Of a stretch of DNA of 64,000 bases, positions 42,556-52,319 are shown one piece after another. Numbering within the stretch: position 1 is the stretch's first letter; each line of letters starts with the position of its first letter. The notes below the pieces were generated by a model, which made no database searches, was not told the DNA's origin, and saw only the letters and a program-made list of their open reading frames with translations. The translations under genes were made by a program, and so were the position numbers. The DNA is from Gammaproteobacteria bacterium (GTDB taxonomy: Bacteria > Pseudomonadota > Gammaproteobacteria > Chromatiales > Chromatiaceae), in assembly GCA_009929855.1 (NCBI GenBank), contig RZZN01000006.1:1-64000 (forward strand). The letters run 5' to 3'.

Positions 42556-42597
42556 GAGTCGGGGATAAAAAAAGCCAAAAACCCCGCTCAGCGCAGG
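42556..42597 (-). terminator. Putative terminator after the orphan permease gene
   Basis: On the minus strand the permease stop is followed by a weak GC stem, then two T runs (TTTTT and TTTTTTT) and a CCCCG that could pair with the preceding CGGGG. The T tracts suggest intrinsic termination; the exact stem is ambiguous. Confidence 0.45.
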
Positions 42598-43373
42598 CGC
42601 ACATCGAGTCGATCACGCAGCTCGTCACCGAGTCGATTGACCGCGAGTACCACGAGCAGTATCGCGATCCCAGGGGCCAGCACCAGATGTGGGGCCACCA
42701 GCATGAAGGAGACGCCGTCGCGCAGCATGTTGCCCCAGGAGGCGTCGGGGGGTTGCACGCCCAGTCCGAGAAACGAGAGACCGGCCTCGGCGATCACCGC
42801 GGCGGCCAGTCCGAAGGTCGCCTCGACGATCAGCGGCGCCCACGCCAGCGGGACGATGTGCCGCCGCAGGATCCACCAGGATCCGCACCCGAGGGCACGC
42901 GCGGCCTCGACATGATCGAGACGCGCCAACGACAAGGCGCGCGCACGGGCCAGCCGGGCATAGCCGACCCAGCCGACCGCGACGAGCGCGATGATGAGAT
43001 TGTCCAATCCGGGTCCCAGGATCCCCGCCAAGGCGATCGCCAAGAGCATTCCGGGAAAGGCCAGGACGAGGTCGATCAGGCGCACCACCAGCAGATCCAG
43101 CCAACCACCGACGAAACCGGCCAGCACCCCGATGGAGATGCCGATCGCGGCGCTGAACGACACCACGCCGAACGCGACGAGGAGCGACACCCGCGCGCCC
43201 ACCAGCAGACGATCCAAGACCGGCCGACCGAGATCGTCGCTGCCGAGCACGGCGCCGGCCCGCGGCGGCGCCAGGATGCGCTCCAGCTCGACCTGATTCG
43301 GGCGCAGACCGGCGAGCGGCGCGAGCATGGCCGCCAGGATCCAGCCGATCAGGACCAATGTCGCAACACGCAT
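42588..43373 (-). CDS. Orphan ABC transporter permease, OppC/DppC family
   Basis: A 261-residue inner-membrane permease with about six hydrophobic segments. LGSDDLGRPVLDRLLVGARVSL is the OppC-type N-terminal signature, and the EAA loop reads VEAARALGCGSWWILRRHIVP. These subunits normally pair with an OppB-like permease, ATPases and a binding protein, none of which is adjacent. The start at 43373 follows GAGGGG; a GTG at 43382 is possible. Substrate (peptide, nickel or other) cannot be told. Confidence 0.85.
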   Translation of the reverse strand: MRVATLVLIGWILAAMLAPLAGLRPNQVELERILAPPRAGAVLGSDDLGRPVLDRLLVGARVSLLVAFGVVSFSAAIGISIGVLAGFVGGWLDLLVVRLIDLVLAFPGMLLAIALAGILGPGLDNLIIALVAVGWVGYARLARARALSLARLDHVEAARALGCGSWWILRRHIVPLAWAPLIVEATFGLAAAVIAEAGLSFLGLGVQPPDASWGNMLRDGVSFMLVAPHLVLAPGIAILLVVLAVNRLGDELRDRLDVRLR

Positions 43374-43594
43374 GCGTCTCACCCCTCAGGATGCGCCGAT
43401 GGCGCGAGCCGCCTCGACCGCCGCGCACGCTTCGACAGAGGAATCGCCGCGGCCAGTGAAAAACTGATAAGCTCAGGTTCAGCGAGCATACATTGGATTT
43501 AGCGTCACTGCCCCGACTTCAGCTCACAAGTCGGCGCTGTGGTGTCACTCGATCCCCCAGCATCGCCGGATGACCGAACGAGGGCTGTCTCTGC

Positions 43595-45523
43595 ATGAAC
43601 ACGAAGAATCTCAACCTGCTGCTCTGGGTCATCGCCACCATCTGGTTGGTGATGATGTTCAATAGCATGATCGGGTCCGACCAGGTCGAGTCGCGCTCGC
43701 TCAGCTACAGCCAATTTCTCCAAGAGCTGTCCGATGGATCGATCCGCGAGGTCACGATCCAGGATCAGCAGATCAAGGGGGCGCGAACCGACGGCTCACG
43801 CTTCGAGACCTTCGACCCGGGCGATCCCGGGCTGGTCGGCGACCTGCTCGACAATGGCGTGTCGATTCGCGCTCAGCCACCCGAGCGACCGAGTGTCCTC
43901 GCGCAAATCCTAGCCGCTTGGCTGCCCTTCATCCTGCTGATCGGCATCTGGTTCTGGTTCATGCGTCGCAACATGGGCGGGTCCGGTGGTGGTGGCATCT
44001 TCAACTTCGGCAAGAGTCGGGCACGCCAACATGCCGAGGGCGAGGTCAAGGTCACACTGCGCGATGTCGCCGGGGTCGAGGAGGCGAAGGAAGAGGTCGG
44101 CGAGCTGGTCGATTTTCTGCGCAACCCGCACAAGTTCTCCAACCTCGGTGGACGTATCCCGCGCGGCGTCCTGATGGTCGGCCCCCCCGGCACCGGCAAG
44201 ACATTGCTGGCGCGTGCCATCGCGGGCGAGGCCAAGGTGCCCTTCTACAGCATCTCGGGCTCGGATTTCGTGGAGATGTTCGTCGGTGTCGGCGCATCGC
44301 GTGTCCGCGATCTCTTCGAGCAGGCCAAGAAGTCGGCACCCTGCATCATCTTCATCGATGAGATCGACGCGGTTGGACGCAAACGTGGCGCCGGGCTCGG
44401 CGGTGGGCACGATGAGCGCGAGCAGACCCTGAATCAGCTCCTGGTGGAGATGGACGGATTTGCCGGCAACGAGGGCATCATCGTGATCGCCGCCACCAAC
44501 CGTGCCGATGTCCTGGATCCGGCGCTGTTGCGCCCGGGCCGCTTCGACCGACAGGTCGTAGTGGGCTTGCCCGACCTTGCCGGCCGCGCGGCGATCCTCG
44601 AGGTCCACATGCGCAAGGTGCCGATCGCCGACGATGTCGACGCTCGCACCATCGCGCGCGGCACGCCCGGATTCTCCGGCGCCGACCTTGCCAACCTGGT
44701 CAACGAGGCAGCGCTCTTTGCCGCGCGCGCTGGCCACACCGAGGTGGCGATGGAGATGTTCGAGCGCGCGAAGGACAAGATCATGATGGGCGCGGAGCGG
44801 CGCAGCATCGTGATGTCCGAGTCGGAGCGACGCCTGACCGCCTACCACGAGGCCGGGCACGCGATCGTCGGGCGGCTCGTCCCGGAGCATGATCCGGTGC
44901 ACAAGGTCAGCATCATCCCGCGTGGACGCGCGCTCGGGGTCACGCTCTTCCTGCCCGAGCGCGATCGCTACAGCATGAGCAAGCGCCAGCTGGAGAGCCA
45001 GCTCTCGACCCTGTTTGGCGGGCGCATCGCCGAGGAGATGATCTTCGGCCCGGAACGGGTCACCACCGGGGCCTCGAACGACATCGAGCGGGCCACCGAG
45101 ATCGCCCGCAACATGGTCACCCGCTTCGGTCTGTCGGATAGCCTTGGCCCACTCGCCTATGCCGAGGACGAGGGCGAGGTCTTCCTGGGACGCTCGGTGA
45201 CGCAGCAGCGACAGGTCTCGCCGGAAACGGCGCACGCGATCGACGCGGAGGTGCGCAAGATCATCGACCGCAACTATCAGCGCGCCAAGCAGATCCTGGA
45301 TGAGCACCTCGAGAAACTGCACACCATGGCCGACGCCTTGCTGCGACTGGAAACCATCGGCAAGGAACAGATCGATGACATCATGGCCGGTGTCCCCATG
45401 CGCGAGCCCGAGCTCGGGATGAGCGATTCGCGCCCGCATGACGGGACCGGTGGCGGCACGCCGCAAGGCAAGGCACCGCGCGGTGAGCCGCCGATCGTGG
45501 GCGGCGCGGTTGGCGGCGCCTGA
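43595..45523 (+). CDS. ftsH: ATP-dependent zinc metalloprotease FtsH
   Basis: A 642-residue membrane-bound AAA protease. Two transmembrane segments (about 5-25 and 104-122) flank a periplasmic domain. Walker A GPPGTGKT is near 197, Walker [10 protein letters not shown] near 250, the second region of homology ends in RPGRFDRQ, and the zinc site HEAGH is near 420. The disordered Gly-rich C-terminus is typical. maf follows after 12 bp. The usual neighbour ftsJ (rrmJ) is not here. Confidence 0.97.
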   Translation: MNTKNLNLLLWVIATIWLVMMFNSMIGSDQVESRSLSYSQFLQELSDGSIREVTIQDQQIKGARTDGSRFETFDPGDPGLVGDLLDNGVSIRAQPPERPSVLAQILAAWLPFILLIGIWFWFMRRNMGGSGGGGIFNFGKSRARQHAEGEVKVTLRDVAGVEEAKEEVGELVDFLRNPHKFSNLGGRIPRGVLMVGPPGTGKTLLARAIAGEAKVPFYSISGSDFVEMFVGVGASRVRDLFEQAKKSAPCIIFIDEIDAVGRKRGAGLGGGHDEREQTLNQLLVEMDGFAGNEGIIVIAATNRADVLDPALLRPGRFDRQVVVGLPDLAGRAAILEVHMRKVPIADDVDARTIARGTPGFSGADLANLVNEAALFAARAGHTEVAMEMFERAKDKIMMGAERRSIVMSESERRLTAYHEAGHAIVGRLVPEHDPVHKVSIIPRGRALGVTLFLPERDRYSMSKRQLESQLSTLFGGRIAEEMIFGPERVTTGASNDIERATEIARNMVTRFGLSDSLGPLAYAEDEGEVFLGRSVTQQRQVSPETAHAIDAEVRKIIDRNYQRAKQILDEHLEKLHTMADALLRLETIGKEQIDDIMAGVPMREPELGMSDSRPHDGTGGGTPQGKAPRGEPPIVGGAVGGA

Positions 45524-45535
45524 TCGATCTGCGTC

Positions 45536-46135
45536 ATGCCAGCGCGATCCTCGCACACACTGGTCCTGGCCTCGACCTCACCCTACCGGCGCGCGCTGCT
45601 GGAGCGACTCGGCCTGACGTTCCAGACCGCCGCGCCCGCAATCGACGAGCGTCCAGGACCCGGCGAGGATCCGCACGATCTGGTGCGGCGTCTCGCCGAG
45701 GCCAAGGCGCGCGCGGTTGCACCAGCGCATCCGCACGCCTGGATCATCGGCTCCGATCAGGTCGCCTGTCATGATGGCGCGATCCTTGGCAAGCCGGGTG
45801 AGCGCGCACGTGCCATCGCCCAACTCGAGCAGGTCTCGGGTCAGTCGGTTCTATTCCTCACCGGACTCTGTCTACTGCACGCGGCCAGCGGCCAGGCCGA
45901 GACCCTGGTCGAACCCTTCCGTGTCCATTTCAAGACACTCACGCGCGCGCAGATCGAGGCCTACATCGACCGCGAGCAGCCACTCGACTGCGCTGGTAGC
46001 TTCAAGTCAGAGGGGCTTGGCATCGCACTCTTCAGACGACTCGAAGGAGATGACCCGAGCGCGTTGATTGGCTTGCCCCTGATTCGCCTGATCGATCTGC
46101 TCGACGCGCGCGGCATCGGCCCGCTGGATCACTGA
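45536..46135 (+). CDS. Maf-family nucleotide pyrophosphatase (YceF type)
   Basis: A 199-residue housekeeping pyrophosphatase. LVLASTSPYRRALLERLGL is the substrate loop, IIGSDQVACHDGAILGKPG carries the catalytic Asp, and CAGSFKSEGLGIALF matches the m7GTP-hydrolysing YceF subgroup rather than the dTTP/UTP subgroup. Specificity is inferred. It is 12 bp downstream of ftsH, so probably cotranscribed. Confidence 0.88.
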   Translation: MPARSSHTLVLASTSPYRRALLERLGLTFQTAAPAIDERPGPGEDPHDLVRRLAEAKARAVAPAHPHAWIIGSDQVACHDGAILGKPGERARAIAQLEQVSGQSVLFLTGLCLLHAASGQAETLVEPFRVHFKTLTRAQIEAYIDREQPLDCAGSFKSEGLGIALFRRLEGDDPSALIGLPLIRLIDLLDARGIGPLDH

Positions 46136-46593
46136 GCCAGAAATCATCGCGCGTGACCGCCACCGCCAGTCGTGGTTGGGCTCGACTCCGAGAATCATCC
46201 TGGATACACAGAGATGCACGCAGAGGGCGATGCATGGTTTTGATTGCAAACATAACGAATTGATTCATATCCATCCGCATGCCTCTATTAACCCAAATCG
46301 TCTACAGCTTGAAACTGCACTGACCGGGGCGAAGATCCAGCACAGCCCCACCTCAAACCTCGAAATCACTCGAATAAAGGGTGATTACGCATTGCAAAAG
46401 GCAACTTGCTGAGCGAGGATTGATCCGCGTTGTCGGTCAGCCCGTTGGTTGTGCCGGGCGGCCCGCGGTGACTTGCGAGGCAGATTTCCCCGCATTGGCG
46501 TGCACGCCGGCGATGTCCTGCTATGCTGAAACGAGGGCCTGGCGTCGGGCCTGACTCATGCCGACCACGCTCATCCCCTTGAGGCCGAGGACC
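46136..46593. other. Non-coding, partly AT-rich intergenic region
   Basis: The stretch at about 46195-46430 is clearly less GC-rich than its surroundings. A 78-codon open frame there (46176-46412) has no ribosome binding site and unlike codon usage, so I do not call it. An extended -10-like TGCTATGCT lies at 46519-46527 ahead of the transglycosylase, without a good -35. Confidence 0.5.
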
Positions 46594-48186
46594 ATGCTGA
46601 ATCAATTCCCGGATGGCTCATCCCGATCGACACGACAGGTTTTACTGCTCACGCTCTTGGTGCTCGCACTCGCCGGGTGTAGTAGCACCGGAGAGCACAT
46701 GGACGCCCTCGGCTCGGGCGGTCCAGGCGATGTGACGACCGGCTCCGAAACCTTCCCCGTCCCCGCGGCGATCCAGCCCAACGTCGATTTCTGGCGCCAT
46801 GTCTACGGGATCTGGGGACGCGGCAAGGTCGCGATTCACGACAATCGCCACCTGGGCGTCGTCTACGAGGTCATCGCGCTGCCTGGGCCCATCCAGGAAG
46901 GCTATACCGAATCCCAACGCGAGCTGATCAAGAGCCACTCCAGCGCCTATGCCGAGCGCCTGCGCCAACTGGAAGAGCGCGTGCGGCTCGGCGCCTCGCT
47001 CAACAGCACCGAGAAGGCACTCCTGGCCAAGTTCGACAAAGGCCCAGGACGCGAGGCGCTCTATGGCGCTGCCGAGCGGGTCCGCACCCAGCGCGGATTG
47101 CGCGAGCGCTTCCGGCGTGGCATCGAGATCAGTGGCCGCTATGACGAGATCTTCCGCGACATCATGCGCAGCCATGGTGTACCGGAGGATCTGGCCTATC
47201 TACCTCATGTCGAATCCTCGTTTCAGACCAACGCGCGATCGAGCGTCGGAGCCGCGGGGGTCTGGCAGTTCATGCCCGGCACGGGTCGGATGTTCATGAC
47301 AGTGAACGATTCGATCGATGACCGGCTCGATCCGATCATTGCCGCCGAGGGCGCGGCTCGCTATCTCTCGCAAGCGCACTCGCGCCTGGGCAGCTGGCCA
47401 TTGGCCATCACCTCATACAACCATGGTCAGGGCGGCATGGCCAACGCGAGGGCACAGTTCGGTGATGACATCGGACGGATCGTCAAGGACTACCAAGGAC
47501 CCTATTTCGGCTTCGCATCGCGCAACTTCTATGCGGAATTCATCGCCGCGCGCGAGGTCACCCGCAACGCCGAGCGTTACTTTCCGGAAGGCGTGCAACG
47601 CGAAGACCCCTGGCCACACGACCGTCTGGTCCTGCTCCACAGCATGCCTGTCGATCATCTCGCGAATCACTTCGAGCTCACGCCCTATCGCCTTGCCGAC
47701 CTGAATCGACACTGGCGCGACCCCGCACGCGATGGCCGGACTCATCTCCCGGCTGGCAGCACCGTTTGGCTCCCGGCTGGGTCCAAGCAGCGCGTGGCCA
47801 GTCACCCGCCCCCATTCAAGACAGCGACCATGGTGGCCCGCGCCGAGCCGACATCACCGCCATCCGTACGTCAAGCACGCGCCAAGAGCAGCGCCCCGGC
47901 GGTCGCAACGCGCACCGCCGCGACCAGTCGTTCGGCGAGCTCAGCCAAGCCGACCACCGCCAAGGTGACTCCACCACCAACCGGCAAGCAGACACAGGCC
48001 AAGGCGTCCTCGCCCAAGACGAGCACAAAGGCCCGTTACCACACCGTCAAACCGCAGGAGACACTCTATCGAGTCGCCGTGCAGAACGGGATCACCGTCT
48101 CGGAGCTGCGCCGTCTCAACAAGATGAAACCCAACCAGGATCATATCCAGCCGGGTCAGCGCCTGAAGGTCGGAAGCGGAAGCTGA
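46594..48186 (+). CDS. MltD-like membrane-bound lytic transglycosylase with LysM
   Basis: A 530-residue lipoprotein that cleaves peptidoglycan. The lipobox LAGC is near residue 29. The SLT domain has the catalytic Glu in PHVESSFQTNARSSVGAAG near 206 and WQFMPGTGR after it. A Ser/Thr/Ala/Lys-rich linker (about 400-475) leads to one C-terminal LysM domain (YHTVKPQETLYRVAVQNGI). The usual MltD of E. coli has two LysM domains. The start at 46594 uses GAGG nine bases upstream. Confidence 0.92.
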   Translation: MLNQFPDGSSRSTRQVLLLTLLVLALAGCSSTGEHMDALGSGGPGDVTTGSETFPVPAAIQPNVDFWRHVYGIWGRGKVAIHDNRHLGVVYEVIALPGPIQEGYTESQRELIKSHSSAYAERLRQLEERVRLGASLNSTEKALLAKFDKGPGREALYGAAERVRTQRGLRERFRRGIEISGRYDEIFRDIMRSHGVPEDLAYLPHVESSFQTNARSSVGAAGVWQFMPGTGRMFMTVNDSIDDRLDPIIAAEGAARYLSQAHSRLGSWPLAITSYNHGQGGMANARAQFGDDIGRIVKDYQGPYFGFASRNFYAEFIAAREVTRNAERYFPEGVQREDPWPHDRLVLLHSMPVDHLANHFELTPYRLADLNRHWRDPARDGRTHLPAGSTVWLPAGSKQRVASHPPPFKTATMVARAEPTSPPSVRQARAKSSAPAVATRTAATSRSASSAKPTTAKVTPPPTGKQTQAKASSPKTSTKARYHTVKPQETLYRVAVQNGITVSELRRLNKMKPNQDHIQPGQRLKVGSGS

Positions 48187-48195
48187 GCCTCGTCT

Positions 48196-48223
48196 CATGA
48201 TCGTTCCACGCGGGACGATCATG
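48196..48223. terminator. 12-bp hairpin between converging genes
   Basis: The arms 48196-48207 and 48212-48223 pair over 12 bp (one G-T) with a 4-base loop, just after the transglycosylase stop and before the 3' end of the acetyltransferase gene. It could act on both strands; no T run is present. Confidence 0.55.
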
Positions 48224-48276
48224 AGCATGAGCAAGATCACCCATTCGCGCGCGCATCACAGATCAGGGCGCGGTCC

Positions 48277-50955
48277 TTACAACACCTTCATGACCAGCTT
48301 CAACGAGGGGTCGTGTGGGTCGTTCTCGATGCGGAATCCCAGCGATCTGACCAGGGCCAGCATGCGCGTGTTGGCGCTCAAGACCTCGCCATCCATGACC
48401 CGGAAGCCGCGTGAGCGCGCATTCTCCATCAATGAATGCATGAGCCGCGCGCCGATCCCCAGATCCCGCCAGGTATCCGAGACCACGATCGCAAACTCGC
48501 AGGCCTCCCCACCCGGTCGCCCCATGTAGCGAGCCACACCGACCTCCACCTCGCGCCCGCCGCGCTCGATGACGCCCACGAGCGCCATCTCGCGATCGTA
48601 GTCGATCTGGGTGAAGCGAACCAACATCTCGGGCGTCAATTCCTTGATCGCCTGCATGAAACGGAAATACTTGGTCTGCTCGGACAAGCCCCGCACGAAC
48701 TCTTGCTCCATCTCGGCGTCCTCGGGGCGAATCGGGCGAATCACCAGGTCCGTGCCATCGGGCAGCTGCACCCGCTCGATCAAATGAGTCGGATAGGGAT
48801 AGATCGCCATGTGACCATAGGTCGTCTGCTGCGGCGGTCGATACTCGACCTTGATGCGCGCGTCGACGGCGATGACCTCCTTGTCGGTGCCGATGAGCGG
48901 GTTGATATCCAACTGGATGATCTCCGGCAGCTCGCAGACCATCTCGGAGACGCGCTGAAGGATCCGCGCCAGGGCCTCCCGGTTCATCGGTGGCATGTGC
49001 TGGAAGGCGCCCATCAGACGGGCGATGCGCGTATGGTCGATCATCGTCTCGATGATGAAGGTATTGAGCGGCGGCAGACCCAGTGCGCGATCCTCGAGAA
49101 ACTCGACCTTGGTGCCACCGGCGCCGAAACTGATGACCGGCCCGAAGATACGATCACGCATGACCCCGATCATCAGTTCGCGCGCGACCCGACTCGGCGC
49201 CATCCGCTCGACCGTGATCCCCTCGAGCCGTGCCTCGGGACGCATCCGCTTGGCCCGCTCCATGATCTCGGTGAAGGTCCGGCGGACCGATTGTGGATCA
49301 TCGATGTTGAGCCGCACCCCGTCGACATCCGATTTGTGCTCAAGATCGGGCGAGTTGATCTTCATGACGACCGGGAAACCGAGCATCTCAGCGGCCATCA
49401 GCGCCTCGTTGGGGGTGCGCGTGATCACCGCCTGCATGGTCGGAATCCGGAAGGCCGCGAGGATCGCCTTGGCCTCGACCGTGCCAAGCACCTTGCGCCC
49501 CTCGGCCATGACACCCTCGATGATGAGCCGCGCCCCATCCACGTCGGGCGTGTCCTCGTGCGAGAGTGGCCCCGGCGACTGCATCAGCAGCTTTTGGTTG
49601 CGGTGATAGTTGGCAAGATAGGACAGTGCCTCGACCGCGACAGTGGGGCTATCGAAATGTGGAATACCATTCTCGGCGAGCAGCATCTGCGCCTCGGCGA
49701 CCTGCTTGCCGCCCATCCAACAGGCCAGCACGGGTTTGCGACTCCCCTTGGCCCCGGCGATGACCTGCTCGGCGACCGCCACTGGGTCGCCGCAGAGCAA
49801 GGGCGCCAAGATGCAGAGGACACCATCGACCTCGGGATCGACCAGGCAGGCATCCAGAACGTTGCGGTAGCGATCGGGTGGTGCGTCACCGATGATGTCG
49901 ATGGGGTTGTCGTGTGACCAATGAGGCGGCAACGAGGCCTCGAGTGCCTGGCGCGTGGTGTCCCCAAGCTGCGCCAGTGACAAGCCAAGATCGACGGCGC
50001 GATCCGCCGCCAACACGCCCGGACCACCGCCATTGGTGATGATGGCGATACGGTCCCCGGCCAGACGCCGCCGCGTCCCGAAGACCTGGGCCGCCGCGAA
50101 GAGTTGATCGATGCTCGCGACCTGGACCACCCCGGCGCGCTCGGTCACCGCGCGAAAGACATCCGCGGACCCGACGAACGCCCCGGTATGCGACATGATG
50201 GCGCGCGTGCCCGCCGGATGCTGCCCGGCCTTGACCACGATCACCGGTTTCAGGCGAGCGGCGGCGCGCAGACCGCTCATGAAGCGGCGCGCATTGCGGA
50301 CCCCCTCGACATAGAGCAGGATGCACTGGGTCTCGGGATCGAGCGCCAGATAATCGAGCACATCACCAAAATCGACATCCGCGGCCGCCCCGAGCGAGAC
50401 CACCGCCGAAAACCCGACGCGGCGCGGCTCGGACCAATCGATGATTGCCGTGCAGATCGCCCCGGACTGCGACACCAAGGCGACATTGCCACGGCGGGGT
50501 AGCTCTCGGCCCACGCTCGCATTGAGCCGATGTTGAGGGCGCATCACCCCGATGCAGTTGGGGCCGAGGACACGAATCCGGTTGGCGCGAGCCGCCTCGA
50601 CCATCTTCTCCTGCAACACCCCGCCACGCTCACCATGCTCGCCGAACCCGGCCGAATGCACCACCGCGACCTTGACGCCATAGGCCCCACACTGACGCAG
50701 GATCGCCGGAACCCGCTCGGCCGGCGCGGCGATCAGGGCCAGGTCGATATGCTTGTCGAGATGGCTGAGATCACGATAGCAGGGTTGTCCGGCGACCTGC
50801 TCGTACTTGGGATTGATCGCGTAGGCACTCCCCTTGAAACCGCCCTCGATCAGGTTGCGAAACAGGATCCCGCCGATCGATCCCGCGCTGTCGCTGGCCC
50901 CGAAGACCGCGACCGCACTCGGCGTGAACAGCTGCTCGATATCGGATACGCGCAT
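48277..50955 (-). CDS. Acetyl-CoA-synthetase-like protein lysine acetyltransferase (Pat/YfiQ type)
   Basis: An 892-residue multidomain protein. A CoA-binding Rossmann domain (VAVFGASDSAGSIGGILFRNL) and succinyl-CoA-ligase-like and ATP-grasp domains (KINSPDLEHKSDVDGVRLN) make up residues 1 to about 700. A C-terminal GNAT domain (about 720-892) has DTWRDLGIGARLMHSLMENA as its acetyl-CoA loop. This matches Pat, which acetylates Acs and other lysines. I start at ATG 50955, with GGAGGGG upstream. An ADP-forming acetyl-CoA synthetase activity is less likely given the GNAT fusion. It is divergent from the deacetylase gene. Confidence 0.9.
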   Translation of the reverse strand: MRVSDIEQLFTPSAVAVFGASDSAGSIGGILFRNLIEGGFKGSAYAINPKYEQVAGQPCYRDLSHLDKHIDLALIAAPAERVPAILRQCGAYGVKVAVVHSAGFGEHGERGGVLQEKMVEAARANRIRVLGPNCIGVMRPQHRLNASVGRELPRRGNVALVSQSGAICTAIIDWSEPRRVGFSAVVSLGAAADVDFGDVLDYLALDPETQCILLYVEGVRNARRFMSGLRAAARLKPVIVVKAGQHPAGTRAIMSHTGAFVGSADVFRAVTERAGVVQVASIDQLFAAAQVFGTRRRLAGDRIAIITNGGGPGVLAADRAVDLGLSLAQLGDTTRQALEASLPPHWSHDNPIDIIGDAPPDRYRNVLDACLVDPEVDGVLCILAPLLCGDPVAVAEQVIAGAKGSRKPVLACWMGGKQVAEAQMLLAENGIPHFDSPTVAVEALSYLANYHRNQKLLMQSPGPLSHEDTPDVDGARLIIEGVMAEGRKVLGTVEAKAILAAFRIPTMQAVITRTPNEALMAAEMLGFPVVMKINSPDLEHKSDVDGVRLNIDDPQSVRRTFTEIMERAKRMRPEARLEGITVERMAPSRVARELMIGVMRDRIFGPVISFGAGGTKVEFLEDRALGLPPLNTFIIETMIDHTRIARLMGAFQHMPPMNREALARILQRVSEMVCELPEIIQLDINPLIGTDKEVIAVDARIKVEYRPPQQTTYGHMAIYPYPTHLIERVQLPDGTDLVIRPIRPEDAEMEQEFVRGLSEQTKYFRFMQAIKELTPEMLVRFTQIDYDREMALVGVIERGGREVEVGVARYMGRPGGEACEFAIVVSDTWRDLGIGARLMHSLMENARSRGFRVMDGEVLSANTRMLALVRSLGFRIENDPHDPSLKLVMKVL

Positions 50956-51161
50956 GACATCCCCTCCCGGGCGAAAAACGGTATAAGCTAGTCGCCACAA
51001 GCGCGCGCGCCCCCATCGGGAGAGCCGCGCTAGGACGGATATGAAACGATCAACACTGGTCCCGCGACCTGGGCCGCGCTGGCGCAGCACACTCAGTGAC
51101 GACCACGAGACTCGCCGGGGCATGGTCAAATCGCGCACCACGAAGATTTGGGGACTGCGTC

Positions 51162-52094
51162 ATGAACCTCGCCTTCATCTCCCATCCCGCTTGTCATGAT
51201 CACAAGATGGGGAATCATCATCCCGAATGCCCGGAGCGCCTCAATGCGATCCAGGATCGCCTGATCGCCTCCGGCATGGAGATGCTGGTGACCCATTACG
51301 ACGCCCCCGAGGCGACGCTGGAACAATTGACACGCGTTCACGATGAGCAGTACGTGCAAGAGATCTTCGCCGCGGCACCGACCACCGACGACACACTCGC
51401 CTGGGTCGACGGCGACACCGCCATGAACCGCCACACCCTGCCCGCCGCACTGCGCGCGGCCGGGGGGGCAATCCTGGGTGTCGAGCTGGTGATGAGCGAG
51501 AAACATCATGCCGCCTTCTGCTGTGTCAGGCCGCCAGGACACCATGCGGGACGACGGACCCCCGGAGGCTTCTGCTTCTTCAACAATGTCGCCGTCGGCG
51601 CCGCCCACGCCATGGCACACCATGGAATCGAGCGGGTCGCCATCATCGATTTCGACGTCCACCATGGCAACGGCACCGAGGAGATCTTCATCGGCGATGA
51701 GCGCGTGCTCTTCTGCTCCAGTTTCCAACATCCCTACTATCCCGGCAGTGGCGCCAGCACCGACGCACCCAACATCCTCAACCTGCCCTTGCCGCGACTG
51801 ACCGACGGCGCCAGCTTCAAGGCCGCGGTGGAGGCCCATTGGCTGCCGCGCATCGATGCCTTCGCACCCCAGCTCATCATGATCTCGGCCGGCTTCGACG
51901 GTCACATAGAGGATGACATGGCACACTTCAATCTACGCGAGTCAGACTATGGCTGGATCACTCGCGAGCTTCACGCGCTCGCTCGTCGCCATGCCAGCGA
52001 GCGGATCGTCTCATGCCTCGAGGGCGGTTATAGCCTGTCGGCCTTGGGACGTTGCGTCAGCACCCATGTCGACGAGCTGATCGGACATGCCTGA
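51162..52094 (+). CDS. Histone deacetylase-family (HdaH/acetoin-utilisation-like) hydrolase
   Basis: A 310-residue zinc hydrolase. The active-site stretch RPPGHHA has the charge-relay His pair, and the zinc ligands are in IDFDVHHGNG and SAGFDGHIEDD; EGGYSLSALG ends the fold. Bacterial members deacetylate proteins or small acetylated amines. Divergence from the Pat-type acetyltransferase gene (206 bp between starts) suggests opposing functions, by inference. glgP follows in the same direction. Confidence 0.92.
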   Translation: MNLAFISHPACHDHKMGNHHPECPERLNAIQDRLIASGMEMLVTHYDAPEATLEQLTRVHDEQYVQEIFAAAPTTDDTLAWVDGDTAMNRHTLPAALRAAGGAILGVELVMSEKHHAAFCCVRPPGHHAGRRTPGGFCFFNNVAVGAAHAMAHHGIERVAIIDFDVHHGNGTEEIFIGDERVLFCSSFQHPYYPGSGASTDAPNILNLPLPRLTDGASFKAAVEAHWLPRIDAFAPQLIMISAGFDGHIEDDMAHFNLRESDYGWITRELHALARRHASERIVSCLEGGYSLSALGRCVSTHVDELIGHA

Positions 52095-52112
52095 GACGTG
52101 CCGAAGATCGCT

Positions 52113-52127
52113 TGTTGCATTGCAGCA
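52113..52127 (+). promoter_or_regulatory. TGC-rich near-palindrome upstream of glgP, possible PhaR-type site
   Basis: TGTTGCA-T-TGCAGCA is a 15-bp inverted repeat with one mismatch, 18 bp after the deacetylase stop and about 190 bp before glgP. TGC-rich palindromes of this kind are bound by PhaR, the regulator of polyhydroxybutyrate granule genes, as I recall. The assignment is tentative. Confidence 0.3.
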
Positions 52128-52230
52128 TAAGGGTAAAGGATAGACGGGTCGCGTCCGTCCTGCAATGCCCGCCGCTGCTTGCGCGAGAGGATTACCGCAG
52201 CACTGACGAGCCTGGACTCTTCGCACGCGT

Positions 52231-52260
52231 CCGAGCGAGCCGATCGATCGGCTCGCTCGG
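52231..52260. repeat. Perfect 30-bp palindrome in the glgP leader
   Basis: Positions 52231-52245 and 52246-52260 are exact reverse complements with no spacer, about 60 bp before the glgP start. As RNA it would form a very stable hairpin; as DNA it could be a dimer binding site. Confidence 0.85.
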
Positions 52261-52319
52261 GCCCTCACCGGCTCGTTCGCCGACAAGCCACCACCGCGAT
52301 CATCGAGATCTCGTGCCGC

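Noticed and set aside
46176..46412. A 78-codon open frame in the AT-rich island
   Set aside because: It has no ribosome binding site, an untypical composition and no recognisable family.
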